The notes below the pieces were generated by a model. The model made no database searches and was not told the origin of the DNA. It saw only the letters and a list, made by a program, of their open reading frames with translations. The translations under genes were made by a program, and so were the position numbers. A DNA stretch of 9,605 nt from Lachnospiraceae bacterium (GTDB lineage Bacteria; Bacillota; Clostridia; Lachnospirales; Lachnospiraceae), in NCBI GenBank assembly GCA_900766925.1, contig CAAFXG010000079.1:1-9605 (forward strand), written 5' to 3'. Each line of letters opens with the position of its first letter. Position 1 is the first letter of the stretch. Shown here in pieces: positions 1 to 6,388 of this stretch.

Positions 1-15
1 CATGGAAGCCTTTGC

Positions 16-86
16 TGAACATGATTTTGATTTAAAAGGCTTTTCGCAATGTCCTGCATAACAGAATGAAAACAGTACATGCATAT
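16..86 (+). repeat. Left arm of a long inverted repeat that brackets the window
   Basis: These 71 bases match the reverse complement of 9535-9605 at 67 positions; the mismatches fall at 35, 42, 63 and 80. Similarity stops abruptly inward of base 86, so that edge is a real boundary. The outer edge cannot be judged because the partner runs off the window. The repeat can be read in several open frames. On the plus strand one frame ends in a TAA at 59-61. On the minus strand a frame starts with ATG at 80-78 and stays open to base 1. It could be the end of an insertion sequence, the end of a duplicated gene, or a recombination repeat. I do not recognise the family. Confidence 0.9.
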
Positions 87-96
87 ATTTTATAAC

Positions 97-138
97 GGGC
101 TACTTCCTGTTTATCGCTAGTGCGACAGCCCCATGGGG
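97..138. other. Nested inverted-repeat stretch between repeat arm and first gene
   Basis: GGGCT at 97-101 can pair with AGCCC at 127-131, and inside it TCGC (114-117) can pair with GCGA (122-125) across a TAGT loop. CTG (107-109) can also pair with CAG (126-128), competing with the outer stem. A perfect DNA palindrome CCCCATGGGG follows at 129-138. It lies just downstream of the minus-strand gene ending at 152, so it may act as a 3' structure for that transcript, but there is no clean U-run and it is not a textbook terminator. It could also be remnant sequence of the element whose end is the left repeat arm. Confidence 0.3.
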
Positions 139-151
139 AACATTAAGATGT

Positions 152-640
152 TTACTCGCTTGCAGCGGAGAGAGCCTGTTTTACCGCTTCCAAAATTATA
201 ATGGTAGTGTACTGGTTATCCTTTGAGTAGGTTATACTGTCGATGTCGGGAGAAACGGCAATCTGTGCGTTGATTTCATCTAAGGATGGTCCGATAAGTG
301 GGTACATGGCAGTTATGGTATCGTCGAGGTTTTGGATGTCAACATGATTAACCTTTCCGTCATTTACTGTTACGGAACAGGTAAGCTTCGAACCGCCTAA
401 GCTTAATTCGGAGGTGTATAAACCTGATTTATATGTATTTATGGTTTCTTTGACTTCTTCGGTGCCTTCTACAGGTGAGCTATTTATTTCTGTGCTGTCT
501 TTTTTATCAGAGTTCTTATCTGATGATGGGGAAAACATATAAAAAAGCAGCAATACAAGCAAAATCCCAAAAACGATAAAAATTCCTGTATATATCAGTT
601 CTTTTGATTTTAATACTATAATTTTTGTATTGGAAGACAT
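152..640 (-). CDS. Membrane-anchored FMN-binding-like protein
   Basis: This is a 162-residue protein of unknown exact role. Residues 16-36 form one strongly hydrophobic segment, preceded by lysines (K6, K11, K13), so an N-in signal anchor with the rest outside the cell is likely. Residues 37-69 are a polar, Ser/Asp/Glu/Lys-rich linker. Residues 70-160 resemble the FMN-binding fold of RnfG/NqrC-type proteins: YKSGLYTSELSLGGSKL, then a VTVNDGKVNHVDI strand pair, then a closing helix EAVKQAL. The SGAT-S/T flavinylation motif expected before that helix is absent (SITYSKDNQYTT stands there), so covalent FMN binding is doubtful. The start at 640 follows AGAGGTG with good spacing, but this ribosome site lies inside a hairpin arm. 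The phosphoribosyltransferase gene upstream is on the same strand and could supply read-through transcription. Family assignment is moderate; function is unknown. Confidence 0.8.
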   Translation of the reverse strand: MSSNTKIIVLKSKELIYTGIFIVFGILLVLLLFYMFSPSSDKNSDKKDSTEINSSPVEGTEEVKETINTYKSGLYTSELSLGGSKLTCSVTVNDGKVNHVDIQNLDDTITAMYPLIGPSLDEINAQIAVSPDIDSITYSKDNQYTTIIILEAVKQALSAASE

Positions 641-642
641 AT

Positions 643-694
643 AAAAACACCTCTTTAAAGATTATTATATATATATTCTTAAAGAGGTGTTTTT
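643..694 (-). terminator. 16-bp-stem hairpin: terminator and/or ribosome-site switch
   Basis: Bases 643-658 are a perfect reverse complement of 679-694, with a 20-base AT-rich loop. Read on the minus strand the stem ends in UUUUUAU, the shape of an intrinsic terminator for the gene ending at 721, although the stem is AT-rich. The same 3' arm carries AGAGGTG, the only ribosome site for the gene starting at 640. A TATAAT lies in the loop (664-669, minus), so a transcript beginning inside the loop would lack the 5' arm and leave the site free. No convincing -35 accompanies it. Confidence 0.75.
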
Positions 695-720
695 ATTACT
701 TTACTTTGTATTATTATATG

Positions 721-1365
721 CTACAGCATAGCATATCCGTGACTGTTGACAATGGCATTAATCGGATGGCCTGCCTTACACATTGGACATTCTGTAGCGT
801 TGTAGGTAGCATAATTAGGGATGTCTTCAGTTGTAAAAATTGTATTAATATTAATTCCGTGAATAACCTTGGCAGCCGAGAATATAGAAGAAACACCGGC
901 AATTTTGCCACCGTAATACTCGATACACTCAAGGGCTGTTTTAACCGTCTTACCGGTTGTAGCAGTTGCGAGAATAACAAGTATATTTTTATCACGAATC
1001 ATTGACATGTAATTATTTCTGAACATAAGCTGTCCGTTAGAATTCTGCTCAGGTGTAATAATATAAGCGGTATTGTGGAGGTTAGCTGATACAATACCGG
1101 CACTTGTAAGCTCATCTGCTAAATAGGCTCCGATAATCTCTGTTCCGTCAAGACATACAATTGTGTCAATAATGGTTGTTGCTACGTATTCCTGAACCAA
1201 AGCTTTTGCGACAGCCTTTGCTTCGTTTCTTCTGGACTTAAGGGAAGTCATATCAATATAATAATTGATGTGTGAAGATGAAGTTGCAAAGTGTCCGGGA
1301 AGGACATTTAAAGCTATCAGGTTATTGTATTGAGAATTAATTTTAAAATAGTTTGTATTATCCAT
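721..1365 (-). CDS. Orotate-phosphoribosyltransferase-like protein (type I PRTase)
   Basis: This 214-residue cytoplasmic protein has a type I phosphoribosyltransferase layout and matches what is usually annotated as orotate phosphoribosyltransferase in Lachnospiraceae. A hood region with HFATSSSHINYYIDMTSLK lies near 25-43. The core strand DTIVCLDGTEIIGAYLADEL is at 67-86. The PRPP-loop equivalent NILVILATATTGKTV is at 127-141, in which the usual paired acidic residues before TTG are replaced by A-T-A. A C-terminal CPMC (193-196) could bind metal or form half of a zinc site. A canonical pyrE would be near this length, but the altered loop means orotate may not be the substrate, so no symbol is given. 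The start is set by AGGGGG six bases upstream and by a strong promoter at 1398-1426. The gene is followed by the 643-694 hairpin, and an insertion sequence lies just upstream of its promoter. Confidence 0.88.
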   Translation of the reverse strand: MDNTNYFKINSQYNNLIALNVLPGHFATSSSHINYYIDMTSLKSRRNEAKAVAKALVQEYVATTIIDTIVCLDGTEIIGAYLADELTSAGIVSANLHNTAYIITPEQNSNGQLMFRNNYMSMIRDKNILVILATATTGKTVKTALECIEYYGGKIAGVSSIFSAAKVIHGININTIFTTEDIPNYATYNATECPMCKAGHPINAIVNSHGYAML

Positions 1366-1397
1366 TGTTATCCCCCTATCTTAATAAGTTATTATAT

Positions 1398-1426
1398 ATT
1401 ATAACTTTTTTGGAGGATAATGACAA
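1398..1426 (-). promoter_or_regulatory. Sigma-A-type promoter of the PRTase-like gene
   Basis: On the minus strand TTGTCA (1421-1426) is followed by a 17-base spacer and a perfect TATAAT (1398-1403). Transcription would start near 1391, leaving a leader of about 25 bases with AGGGGGAT as ribosome site. A 7-bp inverted repeat (AAGTTAT at 1386-1392, ATAACTT at 1401-1407) overlaps the -10 and start region and could be an operator. The left end of the insertion sequence lies only 22 bases upstream of the -35. Confidence 0.8.
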
Positions 1427-1448
1427 GAGCAGATACAATATTGGGATG

Positions 1449-1470
1449 GAGTAAATTTACTGTCAGTTGG
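1449..1470 (+). repeat. Left terminal inverted repeat of the insertion sequence
   Basis: This repeat agrees with the reverse complement of 3113-3134 at 17 of 22 positions. GAGTAAA at the tip and GTCAGTTG near the inner end are shared exactly, and the variable bases lie in the middle. It is the transposase 3'-end side. Confidence 0.75.
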
Positions 1471-1535
1471 AAATGGTTAGAGTTCCCCTAAGACAAATGA
1501 TTTGCTTTGATTTGCTGTTATTTTACATTTTCCTT

Positions 1536-1549
1536 TTTGACATGTCAAA
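1536..1549 (-). other. 14-bp perfect palindrome after the transposase stop
   Basis: TTTGACATGTCAAA is a perfect palindrome starting five bases after the transposase stop codon. In RNA it could form only a five-pair stem with a CAUG loop followed by a short A-run on the minus strand, so it is a weak transcription terminator at best. It may instead be a protein-binding site of the element. Confidence 0.35.
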
Positions 1550-1554
1550 TATTA

Positions 1555-3027
1555 CTAGTATAGCCAGAGTTGTGTTCGAATTGATGTCATTTTCTTTGCT
1601 GTTAATCCTGGAATATGTGCCTGAATTCGTTCAATATAGCTCTTTGCCTGATCATAATGCTCTTCTCTGATTTTTCTTAGGGATATTTCATTTATCATTT
1701 CTTTATTCTCTTCGGTCAGCGGATGCTTTCTTTGTTCCCTGCTATATTTCACCAAATTTATAATACCATCTCTTCCGTAATTCCTTTCATAACATCTGAG
1801 CTTACTCATACGATCTGCTCCGGTCTGACTCCACCCCATTGGTCTGGAACTCAGTCTGTCAGACAGTATATGGCTGACATGACTCTCTGCGCTGCATCCA
1901 TTGACTAATTTGTTTCTGAGCGTTCTTCTTATTGCTGCCCAATTGCCAAGCACAAAGGTTTTAAGTGTTTCAACCTTATCCGGATTTTTAGCGGTTTCCA
2001 TCATCTGATTTGTATATTTCTCAAATCTTTTTTTAGCATTTGATTTTGAATAGAGTATATGCCATAATTCATTCTTTGTTTCATTCTTTAACTCATCTTT
2101 AGTTCCTGAATTTTCATCCAGCATTTGTGCAGCGGCTGTATTGATATATTTCATCAAATGATATTTGTCAGCGCAGAACAGTGCTTTATCAAGATAGTCA
2201 GCCCCGCTCTTAATCCATGCGGCTCCATCTCCACTTATAAATATGCGTTTCAGGCTTTCCTTATCATAATGTTTATCAATATACTCCTGTACGTTTTTCC
2301 ACAGCTTCTCATTTCCTTCATTCCCGGGATACAGACCACTAAAATAAAAACTGCCTGTTAATTCTTTTCTGTTAGAATATCCTTCAGCATCTTGTTTGTT
2401 TTCATATATATACACAAGTTTGGATATAAAACTTTTATTATCTTCCGACTGTGCACCGTGTTGCTCAGCAACATGATCTTCATCTGCTTCAATAAAGAGA
2501 TACTTTTCTTTTTTTACTTCTTCCGGAATCTCGCAAGGGATTTCTTCCACTATATGGTGAACTTTGTTCATCACGGTTGTTTTTGATATCTTCTGTTTTG
2601 AAGGAAGAACTTTTGCAGCTTCAGCATAACTTGTTTTTAGGGCTTCTGTAAGCAACCGTACTTCAGCTTCCTCGGTAAAACGTTCATGTTTTTCAAGACC
2701 AATCAGGTCCTCAAGAAGATATGTGTATCCTCCTTCCCCGGTTAATCTTTGGAAGTATGTACAGTCAAAGGAAATATCACCAACAGAGCTGATTAATGTT
2801 CTTTTATCAGTTCTGTGTATGTTATAACGACCTTCACGCCATCCACTGTCACATATCTGATTGTTAACACTTGATAGTACTTCACCAAGAAATCCTGCCG
2901 AAAAGGCTTCTGTTGATGATTTGACTGCCTTTTCCAAAGAATAAAAATCCCTTGGATTACTTAAAAATTTTTCCTCAGCTTCAATTAAACCATTCACTAA
3001 TAGCTCTAATAATGATACAATAGTCAT
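1555..3027 (-). CDS. ISLre2-family (UPF0236) DDE transposase
   Basis: This 490-residue protein should catalyse cutting and pasting of its own element through an RNase-H-like DDE core. The order of motifs fits the UPF0236/ISLre2 family. An N-terminal region contains DISFDCTYFQR (84-94). A first acidic patch FIEADEDHVAEQ follows, with D182/D184. The second aspartate is D267 in FISGDGAAWIKSG, then CADKYHLMKYI (285-295), then the likely catalytic E381 in GCSAESHVSHILSDRLSS and the conserved RPMGWSQTGADRMSKLR. Length is normal and there are no internal stops, so the gene looks intact. The ATG at 3027 is preceded by AAGGAG about ten bases away, and a TATAAT lies upstream within the element without a clear -35. 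Catalytic residue assignment comes from motif position, not structure. Confidence 0.95.
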   Translation of the reverse strand: MTIVSLLELLVNGLIEAEEKFLSNPRDFYSLEKAVKSSTEAFSAGFLGEVLSSVNNQICDSGWREGRYNIHRTDKRTLISSVGDISFDCTYFQRLTGEGGYTYLLEDLIGLEKHERFTEEAEVRLLTEALKTSYAEAAKVLPSKQKISKTTVMNKVHHIVEEIPCEIPEEVKKEKYLFIEADEDHVAEQHGAQSEDNKSFISKLVYIYENKQDAEGYSNRKELTGSFYFSGLYPGNEGNEKLWKNVQEYIDKHYDKESLKRIFISGDGAAWIKSGADYLDKALFCADKYHLMKYINTAAAQMLDENSGTKDELKNETKNELWHILYSKSNAKKRFEKYTNQMMETAKNPDKVETLKTFVLGNWAAIRRTLRNKLVNGCSAESHVSHILSDRLSSRPMGWSQTGADRMSKLRCYERNYGRDGIINLVKYSREQRKHPLTEENKEMINEISLRKIREEHYDQAKSYIERIQAHIPGLTAKKMTSIRTQLWLY

Positions 3028-3112
3028 GAGAGTAGTCTCCTTTTGATTTTTGTTTTTTTGGTCGAAATCATTATATCAAAGGATTATCGATTACTCTCTC
3101 TTTTTTATTTAT

Positions 3113-3134
3113 TCAACTGACAAAATCTTTACTC
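3113..3134 (-). repeat. Right terminal inverted repeat of the insertion sequence
   Basis: Partner of 1449-1470 with 17 of 22 matching bases in inverted orientation. Its outer tip reads TTTACTC on the plus strand. The transposase promoter region (3028-3112) lies immediately inward. Confidence 0.75.
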
Positions 3135-3198
3135 TATTTTATTTGTTTAATTTTCCTTTTTTATAATTATTCTTGTAAATAAAAAAGTAATAATGTAG

Positions 3199-3204
3199 TA
3201 TAAT
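3199..3204 (+). promoter_or_regulatory. Probable -10 box for the cytidylyltransferase fusion gene
   Basis: A perfect TATAAT stands in TAGTATAATTATAG, about 115 bases before the ATG at 3318. The best -35-like hexamer, TTGTAA (3173-3178), is 20 bases away, which is too far, so the promoter is incomplete by eye. It lies in the 183-base spacer between the insertion sequence and the gene. If used, it gives a leader of roughly 107 bases with no strong structure that I can see. It ends in the good ribosome site AAAGGAGAAGG (3304-3314). Confidence 0.5.
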
Positions 3205-3317
3205 TATAGATATGCTATGAATGAGAATGTTAATAACTAAGAATGTTTATTTTGTAGAGTTTTACTGCGTAAGAACATAATTAATAAGAGAATTTATCAA
3301 CACAAAGGAGAAGGATT

Positions 3318-5123
3318 ATGCAGGCAATTATTTTGGCGGCAGGAATGGGAAAGAGACTTAAGAAACTCACGCGCAATAACACTAAATGTATGATTGAGGT
3401 TAATGGTGTGACATTAATTGATAGAATGTTGCATCAGCTTGAGAAACAGAAGCTCTCAAGGATAGTAATAGTGGTTGGATACGAGGGTCAGAAGTTAATA
3501 GATTACATAGTTACACTTGGAATAAATACACCGATTGTTTATGTTGACAATCCTATTTACGATAAGACAAATAACATTTATTCTCTTGCACTTGCGAAGG
3601 ACTGGCTTTGCAAGGAGGATACACTTTTGTTTGAATCTGACCTCATATTTGAGGATTCAGTAATTGATGCTCTTGTAAATGATTCGAGAGATACCCTGGC
3701 ACTTGTCGATAAATATGAGAGCTGGATGGATGGAACCTGTGTTAAGCTTTCTGATAATGATGATATTGAAGCCTTTGTGCCGGGTAAGAAGTTTAAGTTT
3801 GAAGAAATAGATAAGTATTATAAGACTGTAAATATTTACAAATTCAGTAAGCATTTTTCAGAAACACATTATGTGCCTTTTCTTGAAGCGTATCAGAAGG
3901 CTTTAGGTGAGAATGAATACTATGAGCAGGTTTTGCGCGTAATTACTATGCTTGATACTCCTGTGATTAAGGCTAAGAGATTAAGTGGTGAGCTATGGTA
4001 TGAGATTGATGATATTCAGGATTTGGATATCGCTTCTTCTATGTTTACACCTGATGAGGATGAGAAGCTTGCAGCAGTTCAACACAGATTTGGGGGCTAT
4101 TGGAGATATCCTAATTTGCTTGATTTCTGTTATCTTGTTAATCCATATTTTCCACCACAGAAGCTTATGGATGAGATTAAGGCAAGCTTTGAGAAGCTTA
4201 TTATGCAATACCCATCCGGAATGGCTGTAAACAGCTTGCTTGCAGCTAAGAATTTTGGTGTAGACCAGGGGAATATTGTAGTTGGAAATGGTGCTGCTGA
4301 GCTTATTAAGTCCCTTATGGATAACATAGACGGAAAAATCGGTGTAGTAAGACCTACCTTTGAAGAATATCCTAACAGATATAATAAGGAGGATGTGGTT
4401 GTTTTTGATTCCTCCGCCAATGATTATCGTTATACTGCGAAGGATTTGATGGACTATTTTGATGACAAGGATATTAATAATCTTCTTATCATCAATCCGG
4501 ATAATCCATCAGGTAATTATATTCCGAAGAAGGATTTGCCAGGACTTATCGATTGGGCAGAGTCTAAGCAGATTAGATTGATTATTGATGAGAGCTTTGT
4601 TGATTTTGTGGATGAGGAAGACAGTACAATTATAGCTGATGATATTTTTACGAACCGAAAGTCTTTATATATTGTTAAGAGCATTTCCAAGTCCTATGGT
4701 GTGCCGGGACTTAGACTTGGAATTATTGTTTCGGCTAATACTGAAATGATAAGTAAGATTAAGAAGGATGTTGCAATTTGGAATATTAATTCATTTGCTG
4801 AGTTTTATATGCAGATTGCAGAGAAATACGAAAAGGATTATCAGGCTGCACTTGTTTATATCCGCGACGAGAGGGCACGCTTTAAGTCTGAGCTTGATAA
4901 GATAGATGGACTTAGAGTAATACCTTCACAGGCAAATTATTTCATGGTTGAGCTTACCGGTGGAATGTCTGCAAAGGCGCTAACAAGGAAGCTTTTGGTG
5001 GAGCATAATATTTTTATCAAGAATCTATCTTCAAAGGTGAAAGAGGGACAGTATATACGAATAGCTGTTAGAAATACTGAGGATAATGATGTGTTAATTG
5101 CGGCACTTAGACAAGTGTTATAG
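3318..5123 (+). CDS. Bifunctional LicC-like cytidylyltransferase / CobD-like PLP enzyme
   Basis: This 601-residue cytoplasmic fusion has two parts. Residues 1-240 are an NTP_transf_3 nucleotidyltransferase: LAAGMGKRL (6-14), K23 in TKCMIEVNG, metal-binding D108 in FESDLIF, and WYEIDDIQDL (227-236) with D231/D232, as in LicC-type CTP:phosphocholine cytidylyltransferases. Residues about 255-601 are a fold-type I PLP enzyme: LDFCYLVNPYFPP, GNGAAELI (323-330), NPDNPSG (393-399), D424, PLP lysine K458 in SISKSYGVPGLRLG, and R585 near the end. The wording is closer to CobD (threonine/serine-phosphate decarboxylase) than to HisC, notably in PGLRLG, WNINSFA and the final RNTEDNDVLIAALRQVL. My inference is decarboxylation of a phospho-amino acid to an amino-alcohol phosphate, then CTP activation to a CDP-amino alcohol. 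An aminotransferase role remains possible. A perfect AAGGAGAAGG supports the start. Confidence 0.9.
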   Translation: MQAIILAAGMGKRLKKLTRNNTKCMIEVNGVTLIDRMLHQLEKQKLSRIVIVVGYEGQKLIDYIVTLGINTPIVYVDNPIYDKTNNIYSLALAKDWLCKEDTLLFESDLIFEDSVIDALVNDSRDTLALVDKYESWMDGTCVKLSDNDDIEAFVPGKKFKFEEIDKYYKTVNIYKFSKHFSETHYVPFLEAYQKALGENEYYEQVLRVITMLDTPVIKAKRLSGELWYEIDDIQDLDIASSMFTPDEDEKLAAVQHRFGGYWRYPNLLDFCYLVNPYFPPQKLMDEIKASFEKLIMQYPSGMAVNSLLAAKNFGVDQGNIVVGNGAAELIKSLMDNIDGKIGVVRPTFEEYPNRYNKEDVVVFDSSANDYRYTAKDLMDYFDDKDINNLLIINPDNPSGNYIPKKDLPGLIDWAESKQIRLIIDESFVDFVDEEDSTIIADDIFTNRKSLYIVKSISKSYGVPGLRLGIIVSANTEMISKIKKDVAIWNINSFAEFYMQIAEKYEKDYQAALVYIRDERARFKSELDKIDGLRVIPSQANYFMVELTGGMSAKALTRKLLVEHNIFIKNLSSKVKEGQYIRIAVRNTEDNDVLIAALRQVL

Positions 5124-5224
5124 ACATAATTAATATTAGAAATGCTGTTCAATTTAAATGCAGAAGCTGTAAAATTATGTTTATATAATATGAATAAAGA
5201 AATAATACATAAGAGGATATGTAA

Positions 5225-6304
5225 ATGAACATTACAATAGTTGGAGCAGGTAACGTAGGCACTCAGCTTGCTGTACATTGTGCAAATAAGATGAATAAGG
5301 TTACAATTTATGGTTCCAAGCCGGATAAAATCAGCAAGGAACTAATTATTGTAAATGAAAATGACGAGGAGCTGTTAAGAGGGACTATCGAGAAGGCAAC
5401 CGCGGACGTGGCAGAGGCATTTTCAGGTGCCGAGCTTGTCTTTGTTACCATGCCTGCCTTTTGCATGGATGAAGTTGCGGAGTTAATTTTACCCTATGTA
5501 ACTGAAAATATGAAAATCTGTATTGTACCTGGAACCGGTGGAGCTGAATGCGCGTTCAAGAAATGTGTTAATAAGGGAGCAACCCTGTTTGGTCTTCAGA
5601 GGGTTCCCAGTGTAGCAAGACTTGTTGAATATGGTAAGAAGGTGCGAGCAATAGGATATAGAGACGTGCTTCATGTGGCGTCAGTACCTTGTGATAAGGC
5701 TGTGGAATGTGCTGAGCTTATCAGTGGCATCATGGACAAAGAATGTGTTGCCATGCCTAATTATCTAAATATTACACTCACTCCATCTAATCCGATTTTA
5801 CACACGTCAAGACTTAAGGTTTTGTATGGGGATTATTCTGAGGGAAAGATATATGAGAGTGTTCCGCTTTTCTATGAAAACTGGGATGATGAATCCTCAA
5901 GGCTTCTGCTTGAGTGTGACGAAGAGCTGCAATGTATTTGCCGGAAGCTGTCAAAGCTCGACTTGTCGTATGTGAAGTCCTTAAAGGAGCATTACGAAAG
6001 TCCCACCGCTGAAGCACTTACTAATAAAATTACAAGCATTACAGGCTTCAAAGGTCTGACAAGCCCAACTGTTAAGGTTGATGGGGGATTTATCCCTGAC
6101 CTTTCTTCAAGATATTTTACCGCTGACTTTCCATACGGTTTGTCAATTTTGGTTCAGCTTGCAGACTTAATTGGTCTTGATGTACCTTGTATGAAGAAGA
6201 CACTTGACTGGTATTATTCAATCGTAGAAAAAGGCAGGGAATTCCATTTTGCTGATTACGGAATAAATACCATTGATGAGCTTCTGGAATTCTATGCAAG
6301 GTAA
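5225..6304 (+). CDS. Octopine/nopaline dehydrogenase-family oxidoreductase
   Basis: This 359-residue NAD(P)-dependent enzyme probably joins an amine or amino acid to an alpha-keto acid, or reduces a related substrate. A Rossmann motif GAGNVGTQLA (7-16) opens the protein, and VFVTMPAF (72-79) and VPGTGG (101-106) complete the nucleotide domain. The C-terminal helical domain starts near 190 with the family signature NPILHTSRL, where H193 is the likely catalytic histidine. RYFTADFPYGLS (296-307) supplies D301 as its probable partner. Length is typical. AAGAGGAT lies about seven bases before the ATG. The gene follows the cytidylyltransferase fusion on the same strand after 101 bases without a terminator, so co-transcription is plausible. 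The substrate cannot be read from sequence; opine-like carboxyethyl-amino-acid substituents known in some bacterial polysaccharides are one possibility. The spacer to the next gene (6305-6388) shows no clear terminator. Confidence 0.88.
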   Translation: MNITIVGAGNVGTQLAVHCANKMNKVTIYGSKPDKISKELIIVNENDEELLRGTIEKATADVAEAFSGAELVFVTMPAFCMDEVAELILPYVTENMKICIVPGTGGAECAFKKCVNKGATLFGLQRVPSVARLVEYGKKVRAIGYRDVLHVASVPCDKAVECAELISGIMDKECVAMPNYLNITLTPSNPILHTSRLKVLYGDYSEGKIYESVPLFYENWDDESSRLLLECDEELQCICRKLSKLDLSYVKSLKEHYESPTAEALTNKITSITGFKGLTSPTVKVDGGFIPDLSSRYFTADFPYGLSILVQLADLIGLDVPCMKKTLDWYYSIVEKGREFHFADYGINTIDELLEFYAR

Positions 6305-6388
6305 GTGTATAATTCGATTCAATTGTTTATAGCATTTGTGTTAAAAATATAAATCCGTTAGCTTGTGTAAACGATATGTGTTAGAAAT

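Larger units (their letters stand above)
1449..3134 (-). mobile_element. ISLre2-family insertion sequence, apparently complete
   Basis: A 1686-bp element bounded by imperfect 22-bp inverted repeats contains a single full-length transposase on the minus strand. Both outer ends read GAGTAAA, and both repeats share GTCAGTTG about ten bases in. Size and layout suit the ISLre2 group. I see no target duplication: the eight bases outside the left end (TTGGGATG) do not match those outside the right end (TATTTTAT). This suggests an old insertion, a later rearrangement, or slightly misplaced ends. The non-coding left end (1471-1554) has only a 14-bp palindrome at 1536-1549 next to the transposase stop. 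The element sits between the PRTase promoter and the glycan-type genes, so it separates two otherwise unrelated transcription units. Confidence 0.85.

Noticed and set aside
625..1005. Plus-strand open frame of 126 codons opposite the PRTase gene
   Set aside because: It is antisense to a clear family protein, has a low-complexity translation with no motif, and no ribosome site; it is a shadow frame.
3135..3317. Riboswitch or structured leader before the fusion gene
   Set aside because: The roughly 107-base leader is AT-rich with no recognisable conserved core or long stem; only an imperfect short repeat (GAATGTTAATA / GAATGTTTATT) is seen.
4130..4420. Minus-strand open frame of 96 codons inside the fusion gene
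   Set aside because: It lies opposite the CobD-like domain, where all PLP motifs are read on the plus strand; no independent start signal is present.
3318..5123. PntC-AEPT type fusion of phosphonate biosynthesis
   Set aside because: The C-terminal domain reads as a CobD/HisC-like class I/II enzyme, not the class V transaminase of PntC-AEPT, and no PEP mutase or phosphonopyruvate decarboxylase is nearby in the window.
5124..5224. Separate promoter for the dehydrogenase gene (TATAAT at 5184-5189)
   Set aside because: No -35-like hexamer stands at a suitable distance, and AT-rich spacers here produce TATAAT by chance; co-transcription with the upstream gene is simpler.
6305..6388. Near-repeat TGTGTTAAAAAT / TGTGTTAGAAAT in the convergent spacer and a possible bidirectional terminator
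   Set aside because: The two copies are short and AT-rich and I find no stem with a U-run, so neither a repeat nor a terminator can be supported.
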